DNA of 64,000 nt from Bacteroidota bacterium (GCA_026224775.1 JAMFRP010000038.1:211335-275334); one strand, 5' to 3'. Shown: positions 8,035-16,662, numbered from the stretch's first letter. Made by a program: numbers and translations. The notes: generated by a model not told the origin, from the sequence alone.

Positions 8035-9030
8035 TTATTCCGCTAACCAAACAGCATCAATAAACCATTTTTTCCTATCGAAAAATATATTCTGCGGTTT
8101 AAAACCAGCTCCTGCCGCCATTTGATTGGTTTGTATCACATTATATTTTTGCGAGATCTCCATATAGATGTATTCATCTTTGGCGAAGCCAATCGTTTCC
8201 TTACCACGAATTTTCACCTGCTGATCTTCTAAACTTATCAGGTAGCTTTTGCATGATCCTGTCTCCGGATCATACGTTGGGTAATGCTCAAATTTGGCAA
8301 CATCAAAATCAGCACCCAGCTCACGATTAATACGATCTAATAAGTTCAAGTTGAACCGTTTGGTAATACCCTCTTTATCATTATAAGCAGCCAGAACTAT
8401 CTTAGGATTTTTTTTCAGGTCGATACCAATTAACAACATATCGCCTTTAGAAAGGTGATTACGTAACTGCTTACAGAAATTCTCCGCATCACTAACTGGC
8501 ATATTACCAACATTCGATCCCAGGAACAAAACAACCTTACGGCGTTTAGACAAAGACGCTGCTTTTTCCAGCATATTAAAATAATCGCCATTCAAACCGG
8601 TAACCTTCAACCCCGGAAGCGAAACAGGCAGGGTCGTGTTTAAGTAGGAGATCACATTCTCAGATATATCTATTGGCAAATAGCTAAAATTAGCTTTTTG
8701 CTCCAATAAATACTTCAGCAAAAAAGTTGATTTCATAGCATCGCCAGCGCCCAATTCTATCAGGTCGAAAGCATCGCCATTACCCATTATAGCCCGGCAT
8801 ATTTCAGCAGTTTGCTCCGTAAATATTTCCAGTTCGCAATTGGTTGGGTAATACTCATCGCAATTCATCAAATCCTGAAAAAGCTTATCGCCCACCGCAT
8901 CATAAAAATACTTGGAACTTAAATGCTTTGGGGTTGATTGCAAACCTTTGATAACATCGGCATAAAACTGCTCGGTTACATCAGCCTGCTTATTTAATGG
9001 TTGCATGGTAGCAGTGTTCATATTTTTCAT
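8035..9030 (-). CDS. egtD: L-histidine N-alpha-methyltransferase (ergothioneine synthesis)
   Basis: 331 residues, the usual EgtD length. Early landmarks are HLSSKYFYDAVGDKLF and CDEYYPTNCELEIF, typical of the histidine-specific methyltransferase family (DUF2260). The S-adenosylmethionine site reads FDLIELGAGDAMKSTFLLKY, then VVLFLGSNVGNMP and DMLLIGIDLKKNPKIVLAAY. EgtD methylates histidine three times to hercynine, the precursor that EgtB sulfurises. It is the last gene of the operon, 19 bp after egtB. No defects seen. Because it is directly paired with egtB, the assignment is stronger than the sequence alone would give. Confidence 0.95.
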   Translation of the reverse strand: MKNMNTATMQPLNKQADVTEQFYADVIKGLQSTPKHLSSKYFYDAVGDKLFQDLMNCDEYYPTNCELEIFTEQTAEICRAIMGNGDAFDLIELGAGDAMKSTFLLKYLLEQKANFSYLPIDISENVISYLNTTLPVSLPGLKVTGLNGDYFNMLEKAASLSKRRKVVLFLGSNVGNMPVSDAENFCKQLRNHLSKGDMLLIGIDLKKNPKIVLAAYNDKEGITKRFNLNLLDRINRELGADFDVAKFEHYPTYDPETGSCKSYLISLEDQQVKIRGKETIGFAKDEYIYMEISQKYNVIQTNQMAAGAGFKPQNIFFDRKKWFIDAVWLAE

Positions 9031-9049
9031 TAGGTTGATTAATGATTAA

Positions 9050-10231
9050 CTACTTAGCAAGCCTTATGCCAGTAAATTGCCATCGTAAATGTGTTTGAAA
9101 AAAATTGCGGTAAGTAATACGTGCATGCCCCGGCGATGTAACTTCCGATGCACCTCTTAATACTTTTTGGTTCACCATAAATTTGCCATTATACTCGCCA
9201 ATAGCACCCGGCGCTTTCGCGAAACCAGGGTAAGGCAGGTACGAACTTTCTGTCCACTCCCAGCTTTTACCCCAGCTAAATTGCGGTGCTGCTGCTTCCC
9301 ACTCAAATTCGGTTGGCAGTCGCATTCCTTTCCACGCCGCAAAGGCATAAGCCTCAAAATAACTAATATGGCAAACCGGTTGTTTCATTTCAACAGGTTC
9401 CAATCCGTTGAAAGTATAGTTATACCATTCGCCATGTATTAAATGCCAATATAAAGGCGCTTGTATCATATTAGTTTTAACCCAATCCCAACCCTCTGCA
9501 TGCCAGTGGCGGAAATCGTTATAGCCGCCCGCTTTTATGAACTCAACATATTCCTCATTAGTCACCAAATTCGGACTGATCTCATAAGCATTCAGATAAA
9601 CCTTGTGCCTGCTCAGTTCATTGTCAAAACAAAAACCATCGCCTTTAAAACCTATTTCATAAACACCTTCGTCCATACTAATAAACGGCGCATCAACCGG
9701 TTTTACCTTAGGCGAATGATAATCATGCGAATAAGCCGGGAATAATGGATTATGACCTAAAATATATTTAATATCAGTATATAAAAGTTCCTGGTGCTGC
9801 TCCTCGTGATTAAAACCGAGTACCAATAACTCTTTAACTTCTTCGGATGGTTCTTCGCACAAAAACTTATTCATGGCGTCATCCACATATTTGCGATATC
9901 GCATAATATCAATAACCGTTGGTCGACTCAAATTACCTCTATCCGTGCGGATAACACGGCTGCCTACCGTCTCGTAATAGCTATTGAATACAAAGTTATA
10001 TTCCGGGTTAAATTCCCGGTAATCAGTAGCAAAAGGCTTTAAAATAAAGGTTTCGAAAAACCAGGTGGTATGCCCAATATGCCACTTAGGCGGACTAACA
10101 TACTCTACCGGCTGCACCACGTAATCTTCTGTTTGCAGCGGACTGCAAATATGCTCCGTATGCTTGCGAACCTTTAAATAGCGTTCAGCAAGGCTTATTT
10201 TATCGGTATAATATTCAGTTGCTGTTTCCAT
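9050..10231 (-). CDS. egtB: Ergothioneine biosynthesis sulfoxide synthase EgtB
   Basis: 393 residues. An N-terminal DinB-like four-helix domain supplies iron ligands: the histidine in PKWHIGHTTWFFETF (residue 51 or 54) and the H-x3-H-x-E motif NHEEQHQE (H142, H146). The C-terminal half is an FGE-sulfatase-like domain (GMRLPTEFEWEAAA, KSWEWTESSYLPYPGF, ending RNFFQTHLRWQFTGIRLAK). EgtB joins hercynine with a thiol donor and oxygen to give a sulfoxide. No egtA or egtC glutamyl-cysteine genes occur here, suggesting the type that uses cysteine directly, though other loci cannot be excluded. It sits 7 bp after the transporter gene and 19 bp before egtD. Confidence 0.95.
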   Translation of the reverse strand: METATEYYTDKISLAERYLKVRKHTEHICSPLQTEDYVVQPVEYVSPPKWHIGHTTWFFETFILKPFATDYREFNPEYNFVFNSYYETVGSRVIRTDRGNLSRPTVIDIMRYRKYVDDAMNKFLCEEPSEEVKELLVLGFNHEEQHQELLYTDIKYILGHNPLFPAYSHDYHSPKVKPVDAPFISMDEGVYEIGFKGDGFCFDNELSRHKVYLNAYEISPNLVTNEEYVEFIKAGGYNDFRHWHAEGWDWVKTNMIQAPLYWHLIHGEWYNYTFNGLEPVEMKQPVCHISYFEAYAFAAWKGMRLPTEFEWEAAAPQFSWGKSWEWTESSYLPYPGFAKAPGAIGEYNGKFMVNQKVLRGASEVTSPGHARITYRNFFQTHLRWQFTGIRLAK

Positions 10232-10238
10232 TTCAGGT

Positions 10239-11810
10239 TTATTTTTTATCCAGATAGTTTTTAAGATCCGTTATCGATTTAACATTTAAAGCCGCTGCTT
10301 GTTTTTGCCGCATCATTAAAGCATAAGCATTGTTAAAGCCTATGGGTTGTAACCACTTTATCTGATAACGCTTCTCAAATTCCTCTTTGACGTAATTGTA
10401 GGTCTTTTCCTTACTACCTTCTACTGTATTAATTATTTGTTGTGATGGTTGAAGGATAACTAAAAGGCCTGTACCGGTATACTCCGGGTAAAAATCTATC
10501 TGGTTATTGGTTAAAGCATCAAAACATATTTTTGTTCCGCCGAGGCCTGTTTTGGTAGTTACGTCGTAATCGGTATAACCTTTAATCAACATGCTGTACA
10601 TATTTGCCAAAATGTATTGCTCACCAAATATTTTCGACCCGATCCTAACTATACCGTTATTCCCACCACGGTCTGGTCGCCATAAATTTTTCGACACCAA
10701 AAAATCCTTTGCAACATTCTCAGGGCTTTCGTGAAGATAGTCGGTTCGATAATTTAATTCAGTCATCACCGTATCATTAATTTTACCCGACAGCAGATTT
10801 AATGTTTTTTCCAACTCTGGAAACTTTTGCAAGGCATCTTCACGCACAATAGGTGCCGCAAAATATGGCGGAAAAATATTCTTATCGTCTTTTAAAACCA
10901 CCAGATTATAAGCTTTCAACCTACCATCAGTTGAGTAACCGCTAATCACATCCAACTGCTTCTCATAGGCCGCTTTATACATCACCGCATCGCTAATAAC
11001 AATGGTGTGGATCTTCAAATGATACTTGCTTTGCAGTCCGAGATTACCGTCCTGCCTGCCCATAAATTCGGGAGTAAAACCTGCGGTAAGTTTACTTCCA
11101 TAGGCTGACGGGATGAAATAAACCGAAGCCAGCAAAACAATAATTACCGGCAAAATATAAGTACCCGTTTTGATTTTTTTAAAGTTGAGCTTTTGCACCC
11201 TCGACAACAGGAAATCAAAAATAATAGCCAACAAAGCCGCAGGTATGGCGCCTGCTAAAATCATATTGGTATTATTAAGCGAGATCCCGCCAAAAATAAA
11301 CTCGCCTAAGCCACCCGCCGCAATGTACGACGCCAACGTAGCCACGCCCACCGTTATCACCGTAGCAGTGCGGATACCGGCTAATATAACGGGCATAGCC
11401 AGCGGCAGTTCAACCTTAAATAATATTTGCCATTTGCTCATACCCATTGCCATTGCCGCCTCCTTAACTGCCGCATCAACCCCGGTAATACCGGTGTAGG
11501 TGTTCCTGATGATAGGTAGCAACGCATATAAAAGCAAAGCCACAATGGCGGGTTTAGGGCCGATACCCAAAAGCGGGATCATAAAACCAAGCAAAGCAAT
11601 ACTCGGTATAGTTTGTAATATCCCAGCAATGCCTAATACCGAACCCGATAGTTTTCTTTTCCGGGCGATGAGTATACCCAAAGGCAAACCAATCAGCACC
11701 GCCAAAAACAACGAGATAAACGTGAGCCCGATATGCTCCAGCGTTTGGGTAGCCAGCTTATCGCTTTGCTGTCGCATAAAATCCCACAAAGTTTGTTGCT
11801 GATCATTCAT
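10239..11810 (-). CDS. ABC transporter permease fused to a (permuted) quaternary-amine/ergothioneine binding domain
   Basis: 523 residues. Residues 1-235 are a ProW/OpuCB-type permease with the ATPase-contact loop around 117-136 (EAAMAMGMSKWQILFKVELP). Residues 245-520 are an OpuAC/ProX-type binding domain facing the periplasm. Such permease-binding fusions include EgtU, the ergothioneine importer subunit of Streptococcus pneumoniae and Helicobacter pylori. Here the binding-domain halves appear in reversed order: the usual C-terminal motifs (ISGYSTDGRLKAYNLVVLKD, FPPYFAAPIV, LNYRTDY) come at 245-377, and the usual N-terminal motifs (IGSKIFGEQYILANM, KTGLGGTKICFDALTNN, FYPEYTGTG) at 386-450. 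It overlaps the ATPase gene by 8 nt and precedes egtB by 7 bp. Ergothioneine or hercynine is the likely substrate by context; glycine betaine, choline or carnitine is the alternative. Confidence 0.88.
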   Translation of the reverse strand: MNDQQQTLWDFMRQQSDKLATQTLEHIGLTFISLFLAVLIGLPLGILIARKRKLSGSVLGIAGILQTIPSIALLGFMIPLLGIGPKPAIVALLLYALLPIIRNTYTGITGVDAAVKEAAMAMGMSKWQILFKVELPLAMPVILAGIRTATVITVGVATLASYIAAGGLGEFIFGGISLNNTNMILAGAIPAALLAIIFDFLLSRVQKLNFKKIKTGTYILPVIIVLLASVYFIPSAYGSKLTAGFTPEFMGRQDGNLGLQSKYHLKIHTIVISDAVMYKAAYEKQLDVISGYSTDGRLKAYNLVVLKDDKNIFPPYFAAPIVREDALQKFPELEKTLNLLSGKINDTVMTELNYRTDYLHESPENVAKDFLVSKNLWRPDRGGNNGIVRIGSKIFGEQYILANMYSMLIKGYTDYDVTTKTGLGGTKICFDALTNNQIDFYPEYTGTGLLVILQPSQQIINTVEGSKEKTYNYVKEEFEKRYQIKWLQPIGFNNAYALMMRQKQAAALNVKSITDLKNYLDKK

Positions 11811-12759
11811 GAGTTTTCTGTTGTTTATATTGATAAAACGCCAACATCAAGTCTTCGAATCCAAGCTTTTTAATTTCTTTATCCCGATCGTCGTAAACAG
11901 ATATGCTCTCGTTCCCTTTAAACTTAAATTGCTCCATTACCCACCACATACTTACATCCGGCGGTAAAACTTTGCCGTTTAACCGTAAAGTTCCCCCTTC
12001 AGGGGGCGGAGGGGGAGTGATCGCCCTAAACTCCAACAGCAATCGCTGTTCCTTCAAAAAGCCCTCAACAAATCTATTTCTCGGGTTAAACAACAAATCG
12101 GTTGGTGTGCCTTGTTGAATAATTCTACCTCTATCCATCAGGCAAATACGGTCGCCTAGTTCAAAAGCCTCCTGCACATCATGGGTAACCATAATAATGG
12201 TTTTCTTTTTCAACTCGTCCAATGCCTTAAACTCAGCATGAATTTTCGCTTTGGTTACATTATCCAACGCCCCAAATGGCTCATCCATCAACAAAACCGG
12301 CGGATCGGCAACCAATGCCCTTGCCAAACCAACACGTTGCTGCTGGCCACCACTTAACTCGTTCGGATAAACATTCAGGTAATCTTTAGATAGATGCAGT
12401 TTCTCCAACAATTCGCTAACGCGATGCTGTATTTGCTTTTTATCCCAATTAAGTAGTTGTGGTACGATGGCAATATTCTCGCCAACGGTATAATGCGGAA
12501 ATAGTCCATTATTTTGCAACACATAGCCAATGCCTCGCCGCAAAATTTCGGGTTGTTGTTCTTGTATGTTTTTATTGTTGATGAAGACCTTGCCATGGGT
12601 AGGCTCTATCAGCCGGTTCAGCATTTTTAGAGTTGTGGTTTTGCCGCAGCCACTGGTGCCCAGCAAAACCAAATTCTCGTGCTCGTTTACATCAAAAGAA
12701 ATACCATCTACTGCCTTTACCTTGCCAAAGTGTTTGCTCAGATGTTCAACTTTTATCAT
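11803..12759 (-). CDS. ABC transporter ATPase of the OpuCA/EgtV type
   Basis: 318 residues. Walker A is GTSGCGKTT (34-42), Q-loop Q82, signature LSGGQQQR (135-142), Walker B VLLMDEP (155-161) and switch histidine H193. It energises the fused permease gene that overlaps its end by 8 nt. The ATPase ends near residue 245; then comes a proline/glycine run, TPPPPPEGGTLRLNGKVLPP, encoded by a GC-rich palindromic repeat, and after it a short tail (residues 268-318) instead of paired CBS domains. The repeat insert keeps the frame and looks tolerated as a linker. In the egt operon, so uptake or recycling of ergothioneine-related amines is inferred. Confidence 0.92.
   Translation of the reverse strand: MIKVEHLSKHFGKVKAVDGISFDVNEHENLVLLGTSGCGKTTTLKMLNRLIEPTHGKVFINNKNIQEQQPEILRRGIGYVLQNNGLFPHYTVGENIAIVPQLLNWDKKQIQHRVSELLEKLHLSKDYLNVYPNELSGGQQQRVGLARALVADPPVLLMDEPFGALDNVTKAKIHAEFKALDELKKKTIIMVTHDVQEAFELGDRICLMDRGRIIQQGTPTDLLFNPRNRFVEGFLKEQRLLLEFRAITPPPPPEGGTLRLNGKVLPPDVSMWWVMEQFKFKGNESISVYDDRDKEIKKLGFEDLMLAFYQYKQQKTHE
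11986..12024. repeat. GC-rich palindromic element inserted in frame in the ATPase gene
   Basis: The strand reads AGTTCCCCCTTCAGGGGGCG followed by GAGGGGGAGTGATCG. CCCCCTTCAGGGGG is a near-perfect hairpin. It encodes the proline/glycine stretch at residues 247-262 of the ATPase. The same style of element lies intergenically at 7.9 and 48.5 kb. Confidence 0.6.
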
Positions 12760-12768
12760 AAACGAGTG

Positions 12769-14154
12769 CTAATCTTCCAAACTTAAAAATAAATTATTCA
12801 ATGACTCGGAATACGTAGGATGCGCGAAAACAAAATAGCGTATCCTGTCATAGGTGATACTACCCTCCATTGCCATTTGTAATACGGTCATGATCTCGCC
12901 ACCCTCGGTACCTAAAACTGCCGCGCCCAGTATTTTTTTAGTATCCGGATCAACCACGGCCTTCATAAAACCGCGGGTATCGCCAACTTCCAAAGCACGA
13001 GCCACATGTGCCATAGGCAATTTAACAACTTTTACTTTAAGTTTCTGCTTTTTAGCGTCATCTTCACTAATACCTATGCGTCCTAACTGAGGGTCGGTGA
13101 ACATACAATAAGGCACTCGCCTGTCTTTTATACTTAAATTATCGCCCTCAACCAGGTTTCGATAAACAATCGTGTAATCGTTATAAGCAATATGTGTAAA
13201 AGCCGGACCGCCCTTCACATCGCCCAAAGCATAAATTCCTTTCACATTGGTTTCCAGCTTACTATTTACTTTTATAAAACCTTTTTCATCAACCTTTACC
13301 CCCGTTTTATCCAAATCCAGAGCCTCACTTTGCGGAACTCTGCCAACACCAATTAAAACATGCGAGCATTTAATGGTTTGTTCTTTCCCGGCGATGGATA
13401 CTTTAGCTTTTATATTCCCCTTTTTTGTTTTTTCAAAAGCAAGGGTAGTAGCATCCGTATAGATCTCAATATTTTCATCCGTTAAAATTTGATGCATAGC
13501 CTCCGCTATATCTTCATCCTCACGGGATAAAATACGTGAAGCTTTCTCCAGCATGGTAATTTTACTCCCAAATCGACCAAACATCTGCCCAAATTCCATC
13601 CCAATATAATTAGCACCCACTACCAATAAATGCTCCGGCACATAGTCCAGATCAAGTATGGTGGTTGATGTCAGATATTTAATATCCTTTAGGCCCTCAA
13701 TCTGCGGGATCAAAGTTTTCGCCCCGGTATTGATAAAAATCAGTTCGGCGGTTACTTCTAAAGTTCCGCCTTCATTCAGTTCAATCAACAGCGTTTTTTT
13801 ACCGGTGAAGGCAGCCTCTCCAAAAATCAGGGTTAGGTTTTTGGTATTTTCAATGGCCTTTTGTCCGCCATTACGAGATTTAAATACAATATCATCCTTG
13901 CGCTTTTTTATTTGGCGCATATCAACCTCATAACTTTTGACAGTAACACCTAATTCTGCGCTTTTACTGGCATCATAAGCCGCTTTAGCCGATGCCACCC
14001 AGGTTTTGGTAGGTGTACAGCCATCATTAACACAGGTGCCGCCCACATAGCGCTTTTCAATAATTAAAGTCTTTTTACCGGCCTGCGCCATTTTTTTTGA
14101 TAAAGGCACGCCTGCTTGCCCTGCGCCTATAATAATGGCATCGTATTGTTCCAT
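12769..14154 (-). CDS. FAD-dependent pyridine nucleotide-disulfide oxidoreductase
   Basis: 461 residues, class I flavin disulfide reductase. FAD-binding IIIGAGQAGVPLSKKMAQAG at the start, redox-active C-x4-C pair in GGTCVNDGCTPTK, NAD(P)H fold VVGANYIGMEFGQMF, second FAD motif GIYALGDVKGGPAFTH, and the C-terminal catalytic VFAHPTYSESLNNLF with the histidine/glutamate pair. The extra vicinal cysteines and metal domain of true mercuric reductase are absent. Members reduce small disulfides or dihydrolipoamide. Placed 9 bp ahead of the transporter ATPase in the ergothioneine operon, it could return oxidised ergothioneine disulfide or a related low-molecular thiol to the reduced form; this is inference, and the substrate is unknown. 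Confidence 0.9.
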   Translation of the reverse strand: MEQYDAIIIGAGQAGVPLSKKMAQAGKKTLIIEKRYVGGTCVNDGCTPTKTWVASAKAAYDASKSAELGVTVKSYEVDMRQIKKRKDDIVFKSRNGGQKAIENTKNLTLIFGEAAFTGKKTLLIELNEGGTLEVTAELIFINTGAKTLIPQIEGLKDIKYLTSTTILDLDYVPEHLLVVGANYIGMEFGQMFGRFGSKITMLEKASRILSREDEDIAEAMHQILTDENIEIYTDATTLAFEKTKKGNIKAKVSIAGKEQTIKCSHVLIGVGRVPQSEALDLDKTGVKVDEKGFIKVNSKLETNVKGIYALGDVKGGPAFTHIAYNDYTIVYRNLVEGDNLSIKDRRVPYCMFTDPQLGRIGISEDDAKKQKLKVKVVKLPMAHVARALEVGDTRGFMKAVVDPDTKKILGAAVLGTEGGEIMTVLQMAMEGSITYDRIRYFVFAHPTYSESLNNLFLSLED

Positions 14155-14166
14155 GGTAAATTTTTG

Positions 14167-14448
14167 TTAATCGGTGATCTTAACCCCCTTCCAAAACGCC
14201 ACATGATCTTTAATGTTTGCCGCAGCTTCTTTTGGTTCTGGATAATACCACGCAGCATCAGAATTTTGCTTGCCATTCACCTCAAGCGTATAATAAGATG
14301 CCAATCCTTTCCACGGACAAGTAGAATGGGTATTTGAGTTTTTCAGATATTCAGCTTTTACGCTGCTTTTAGGGAAATAGTGATTATTTTCAACAACAAC
14401 GGTATCATTGCTTTCGGCAATTACCTGGTTATTCCATAATGCTTTCAT
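14167..14448 (-). CDS. DUF427-family small protein
   Basis: 93 residues from the start chosen at 14448 (MKALWNNQVIAESNDTVVVE), where family members normally begin; ATGs at 14472 and 14484 would add 8 or 12 residues. Typical DUF427 landmarks follow: NNHYFPKSSVKAEYL, STCPWKGLASYY and AAWYYPEPKEAAANIKDHVA. The family is a small beta-rich fold of unknown biochemical role. It is 12 bp upstream of the flavin reductase and so the first gene of the egt operon, which gives it a possible tie to thiol or amine metabolism. Upstream open codons beyond 14484 read through AT-rich promoter sequence and look untranslated. Confidence 0.82.
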   Translation of the reverse strand: MKALWNNQVIAESNDTVVVENNHYFPKSSVKAEYLKNSNTHSTCPWKGLASYYTLEVNGKQNSDAAWYYPEPKEAAANIKDHVAFWKGVKITD

Positions 14449-14605
14449 ATCAATTGGTTTATAGTTTGGCATAAATATATGCATATCAGCACTATAGATT
14501 ACAATACTATTAGCAGCTTTTTGTTTAACAATTTTGATCCTGAAACCGCTGAAAAAATATTTGAGATTTTTTTTTAAATTTATTTTTAATTTATCGATAA
14601 ACGTA

Positions 14606-14613
14606 TATCTTTG
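14606..14613 (+). promoter_or_regulatory. Bacteroidota -7 element for tRNA-Glu
   Basis: TATCTTTG followed by CAGTCCC matches the TAnnTTTG consensus exactly, 58 bp ahead of the tRNA. AT-rich sequence lies upstream without a clear TTTG at -33. Confidence 0.55.
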
Positions 14614-14671
14614 CAGTCCCAAAATAAGGGAACGCTTTGGTAGAAATATCATAGACAACATATAAAAACAA

Positions 14672-14743
14672 GGCCCGTTCGTCTAGGGGTTAGGACGTTA
14701 GATTTTCATTCTAGAAACAGGGGTTCGATTCCCCTACGGGCTA
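14672..14743 (+). tRNA. tRNA-Glu (anticodon TTC)
   Basis: 72 nt fold into a complete cloverleaf. Acceptor 14672-14678 (GGCCCGT) pairs with ACGGGCT (14736-14742) with one G-U pair; the anticodon stem TTAGA/TCTAG encloses loop TTTTCAT with anticodon TTC at 14705-14707; the T arm is AGGGG-TTCGATT-CCCCT. The CCA end is not encoded. It is followed at once by a hairpin terminator and then by a recombinase-bearing island. Confidence 0.97.
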
Positions 14744-14748
14744 CTTTG

Positions 14749-14783
14749 AGAGAGCTAGTTACTTTGTAACTAGCTCTCTTTTA
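14749..14783 (+). terminator. Rho-independent terminator after tRNA-Glu
   Basis: GAGAGCTAGTTAC (14750-14762) pairs perfectly with GTAACTAGCTCTC (14766-14778) over a 3-nt loop, followed by TTTTATTTTT. Confidence 0.9.
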
Positions 14784-14805
14784 TTTTTGACACAATTTAT
14801 TACAA

Positions 14806-14915
14806 ATCAGCGACTTACAATAATCATGCTTTTTATAAGAGTGACGATCTCGCAGTACGAATTGCAACTCAAGTTGAATCCTAAAATTCGTTAAAAACTG
14901 ATTATCAGCGACTTA
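14806..14915. repeat. 12-bp direct repeats behind tRNA-Glu
   Basis: ATCAGCGACTTA occurs at 14806-14817 and 14904-14915, flanking 86 bp without a gene. The position between a tRNA and a recombinase gene suggests remnants of integration events, but no matching copy was found at the far side of the island. Confidence 0.4.
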
Positions 14916-14929
14916 ATAAATTACCCATA

Positions 14930-14981
14930 AAAAAGGTTCGATATTTCGCTAAAGGTAACCTTAGGGGAATCGAACCTTTTT
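14930..14981. terminator. Bidirectional hairpin terminator at the recombinase 3' end
   Basis: AAAAAGGTTCGAT (14930-14942) pairs perfectly with ATCGAACCTTTTT (14969-14981). The A-run/T-run lets it act on either strand; it ends the leftward recombinase transcript. Confidence 0.75.
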
Positions 14982-15024
14982 AAATGACTAATAATCAACG
15001 ATCTGAAAACTTGCGTCGTCGCAT

Positions 15025-16662
15025 TCAAGCTATTCTAATATTAATTAATGCCAAGCTTTGCAATACCCTTACAATGGGAAGAATTATATCAGGTCCCATT
15101 ATAGACATATTAGTTGTTTTAAGTCTATTATTGACTTTCTCAATGTACTTTATTTCATCACCGAGATCAGATTGCTCAAAAATATCTAAAGTATTTAAAG
15201 CATGTGTGGATGTATCAAGATTGAATATAAACCTGGTAGATAGATTAAACATATTTTCAATGCAGTCATTTACCACTACTTTTCCCGCAAAAAGAATTTG
15301 GACCAATTGTCTCTTGATTGCAAGTTCAGCTTTAGCATATATCGTCCCTAATTTATAAAGAGACTTATAGCATTTATTCAGTTTATCATCTTTAGTGAGT
15401 TTAAGAGTAGTAATGCTTTGTAGTTGAATTCCTAATTCATTTATTTTTTTCTCACAATTTTCTTTTATAGCTGTGAAATCCTCGGCATCAATTCCACCGG
15501 AATAAAGTGAATCCCTTGCTTTTATAACCCTATCGATAATCTGTTCCATACTTTTTATAGTTTGGGCCTGTCCAATAACTTTTTTTTCGTAAACATCACG
15601 ATACAGATCATCCATTATCTCTTTATAGACATCAGAATAGGGTTGCAATGGAACCAAATCATTAATCGATTCCAAGACTTTATTATTGAGCTTGTCAGCG
15701 CGAACCCTAAAATTACAACCTGAAGAACAGTGGTAATAATAATATAGCTTAAGACGACCTTTTGAGGCACTTCCTGTCAATGTTTTATTGCACAAAGGAC
15801 AAAGTATAAAACCTCTTAAAAGAAAGCTATCGCCAGGTAATGTCTTCCGAAGTCTATGCCCTTTATTATTGTTAATGATTTTTTGTACCTCATTAAATGT
15901 GCTTTCTGAAATGATCTTTTTGTGTTCACCAGTAACGATATATGCTTTTTCTTTATCAAAGGCAGGAACTATTATCTTGCCACAGTAAATAGGATTTCTA
16001 AGTAAACGAAAAAAATGGCTCTTGCTACATTTTAAGCCTTGTGATACACATTGCCTAAATGCGTGATAAATACTGCTTTTTTCCACGGCAATTAACATGA
16101 AAGCATGTTGCATAATAGATGCGTCAGGTTCATTGGGCATAATAATTTTCTTTCCCGACGGCGTTGTCGTATTAATGTATCCTTTTGGAGCATGAGCGGG
16201 CCACCGCCCTTCTTTCCGTGCCTTATGCATTCCATGTCGTACATTTAATGCTCTTCGGTCATTCTCTACTTCTGAAGATGCTAGGTATATGGCAAGCATC
16301 ATTTTATTTTCGGGAACATCGAAATTAAGTGGCTGATCTATAGCATACGGCTCAATACCCAGCCGCGTCAGCTTATGTATCATATAGTAAGCATCCCCTG
16401 CATTACGACTAAATCTGTTCCAATTAGTAAATAATAAAAGGTTAGGGCGCTTACTCTTTATTTGGTTCCATTCATTTGCTGCGTTTATCCAAGCAGGTCT
16501 GCGAAATGTCTTTGCGGAATAATCTTCAGTGATGGTTCTCTTAATTTCGATGTCATTTAAAGCGCAATATTTGCGCAACCTTTCTTCCTGACTTCTAAGA
16601 GAAAAACCTTTGCTGGCTTGCTCATCAGTACTTACTCTTAAATATAAATCGGCTGTTTTCAT
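15025..16662 (-). CDS. Large serine recombinase (site-specific integrase)
   Basis: 545 residues. The N-terminal resolvase domain starts DLYLRVSTDEQASKGFSLRS with the nucleophilic serine after LRV, and continues with NLLLFTNWNRFSRNAGDAYY and SEVENDRRALNVRHGMHKAR. The recombinase domain follows (EGRWPAHAPKGYIN, PIYCGKIIVPAF), then a zinc ribbon (ILCPLCNKTLTGSASKGRL with a second cysteine pair CSSGCNFRV) and a coiled-coil region to the end. Such enzymes integrate and excise mobile elements. It lies beside tRNA-Glu and an orphan hsdM, as the only mobility gene of this small island. It looks intact. No accessory or excision factor gene is seen. Confidence 0.93.
   Translation of the reverse strand: MKTADLYLRVSTDEQASKGFSLRSQEERLRKYCALNDIEIKRTITEDYSAKTFRRPAWINAANEWNQIKSKRPNLLLFTNWNRFSRNAGDAYYMIHKLTRLGIEPYAIDQPLNFDVPENKMMLAIYLASSEVENDRRALNVRHGMHKARKEGRWPAHAPKGYINTTTPSGKKIIMPNEPDASIMQHAFMLIAVEKSSIYHAFRQCVSQGLKCSKSHFFRLLRNPIYCGKIIVPAFDKEKAYIVTGEHKKIISESTFNEVQKIINNNKGHRLRKTLPGDSFLLRGFILCPLCNKTLTGSASKGRLKLYYYYHCSSGCNFRVRADKLNNKVLESINDLVPLQPYSDVYKEIMDDLYRDVYEKKVIGQAQTIKSMEQIIDRVIKARDSLYSGGIDAEDFTAIKENCEKKINELGIQLQSITTLKLTKDDKLNKCYKSLYKLGTIYAKAELAIKRQLVQILFAGKVVVNDCIENMFNLSTRFIFNLDTSTHALNTLDIFEQSDLGDEIKYIEKVNNRLKTTNMSIMGPDIILPIVRVLQSLALINIRIA

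Noticed and set aside
7898..8125. 75-residue plus-strand frame between phyH and egtD
   Set aside because: Lies in the GC-rich palindromic repeat and runs antisense into egtD.
12769..14154. Mercuric reductase (merA)
   Set aside because: The C-x4-C and FAD motifs fit, but the C-terminal vicinal cysteines and mer neighbours are missing.
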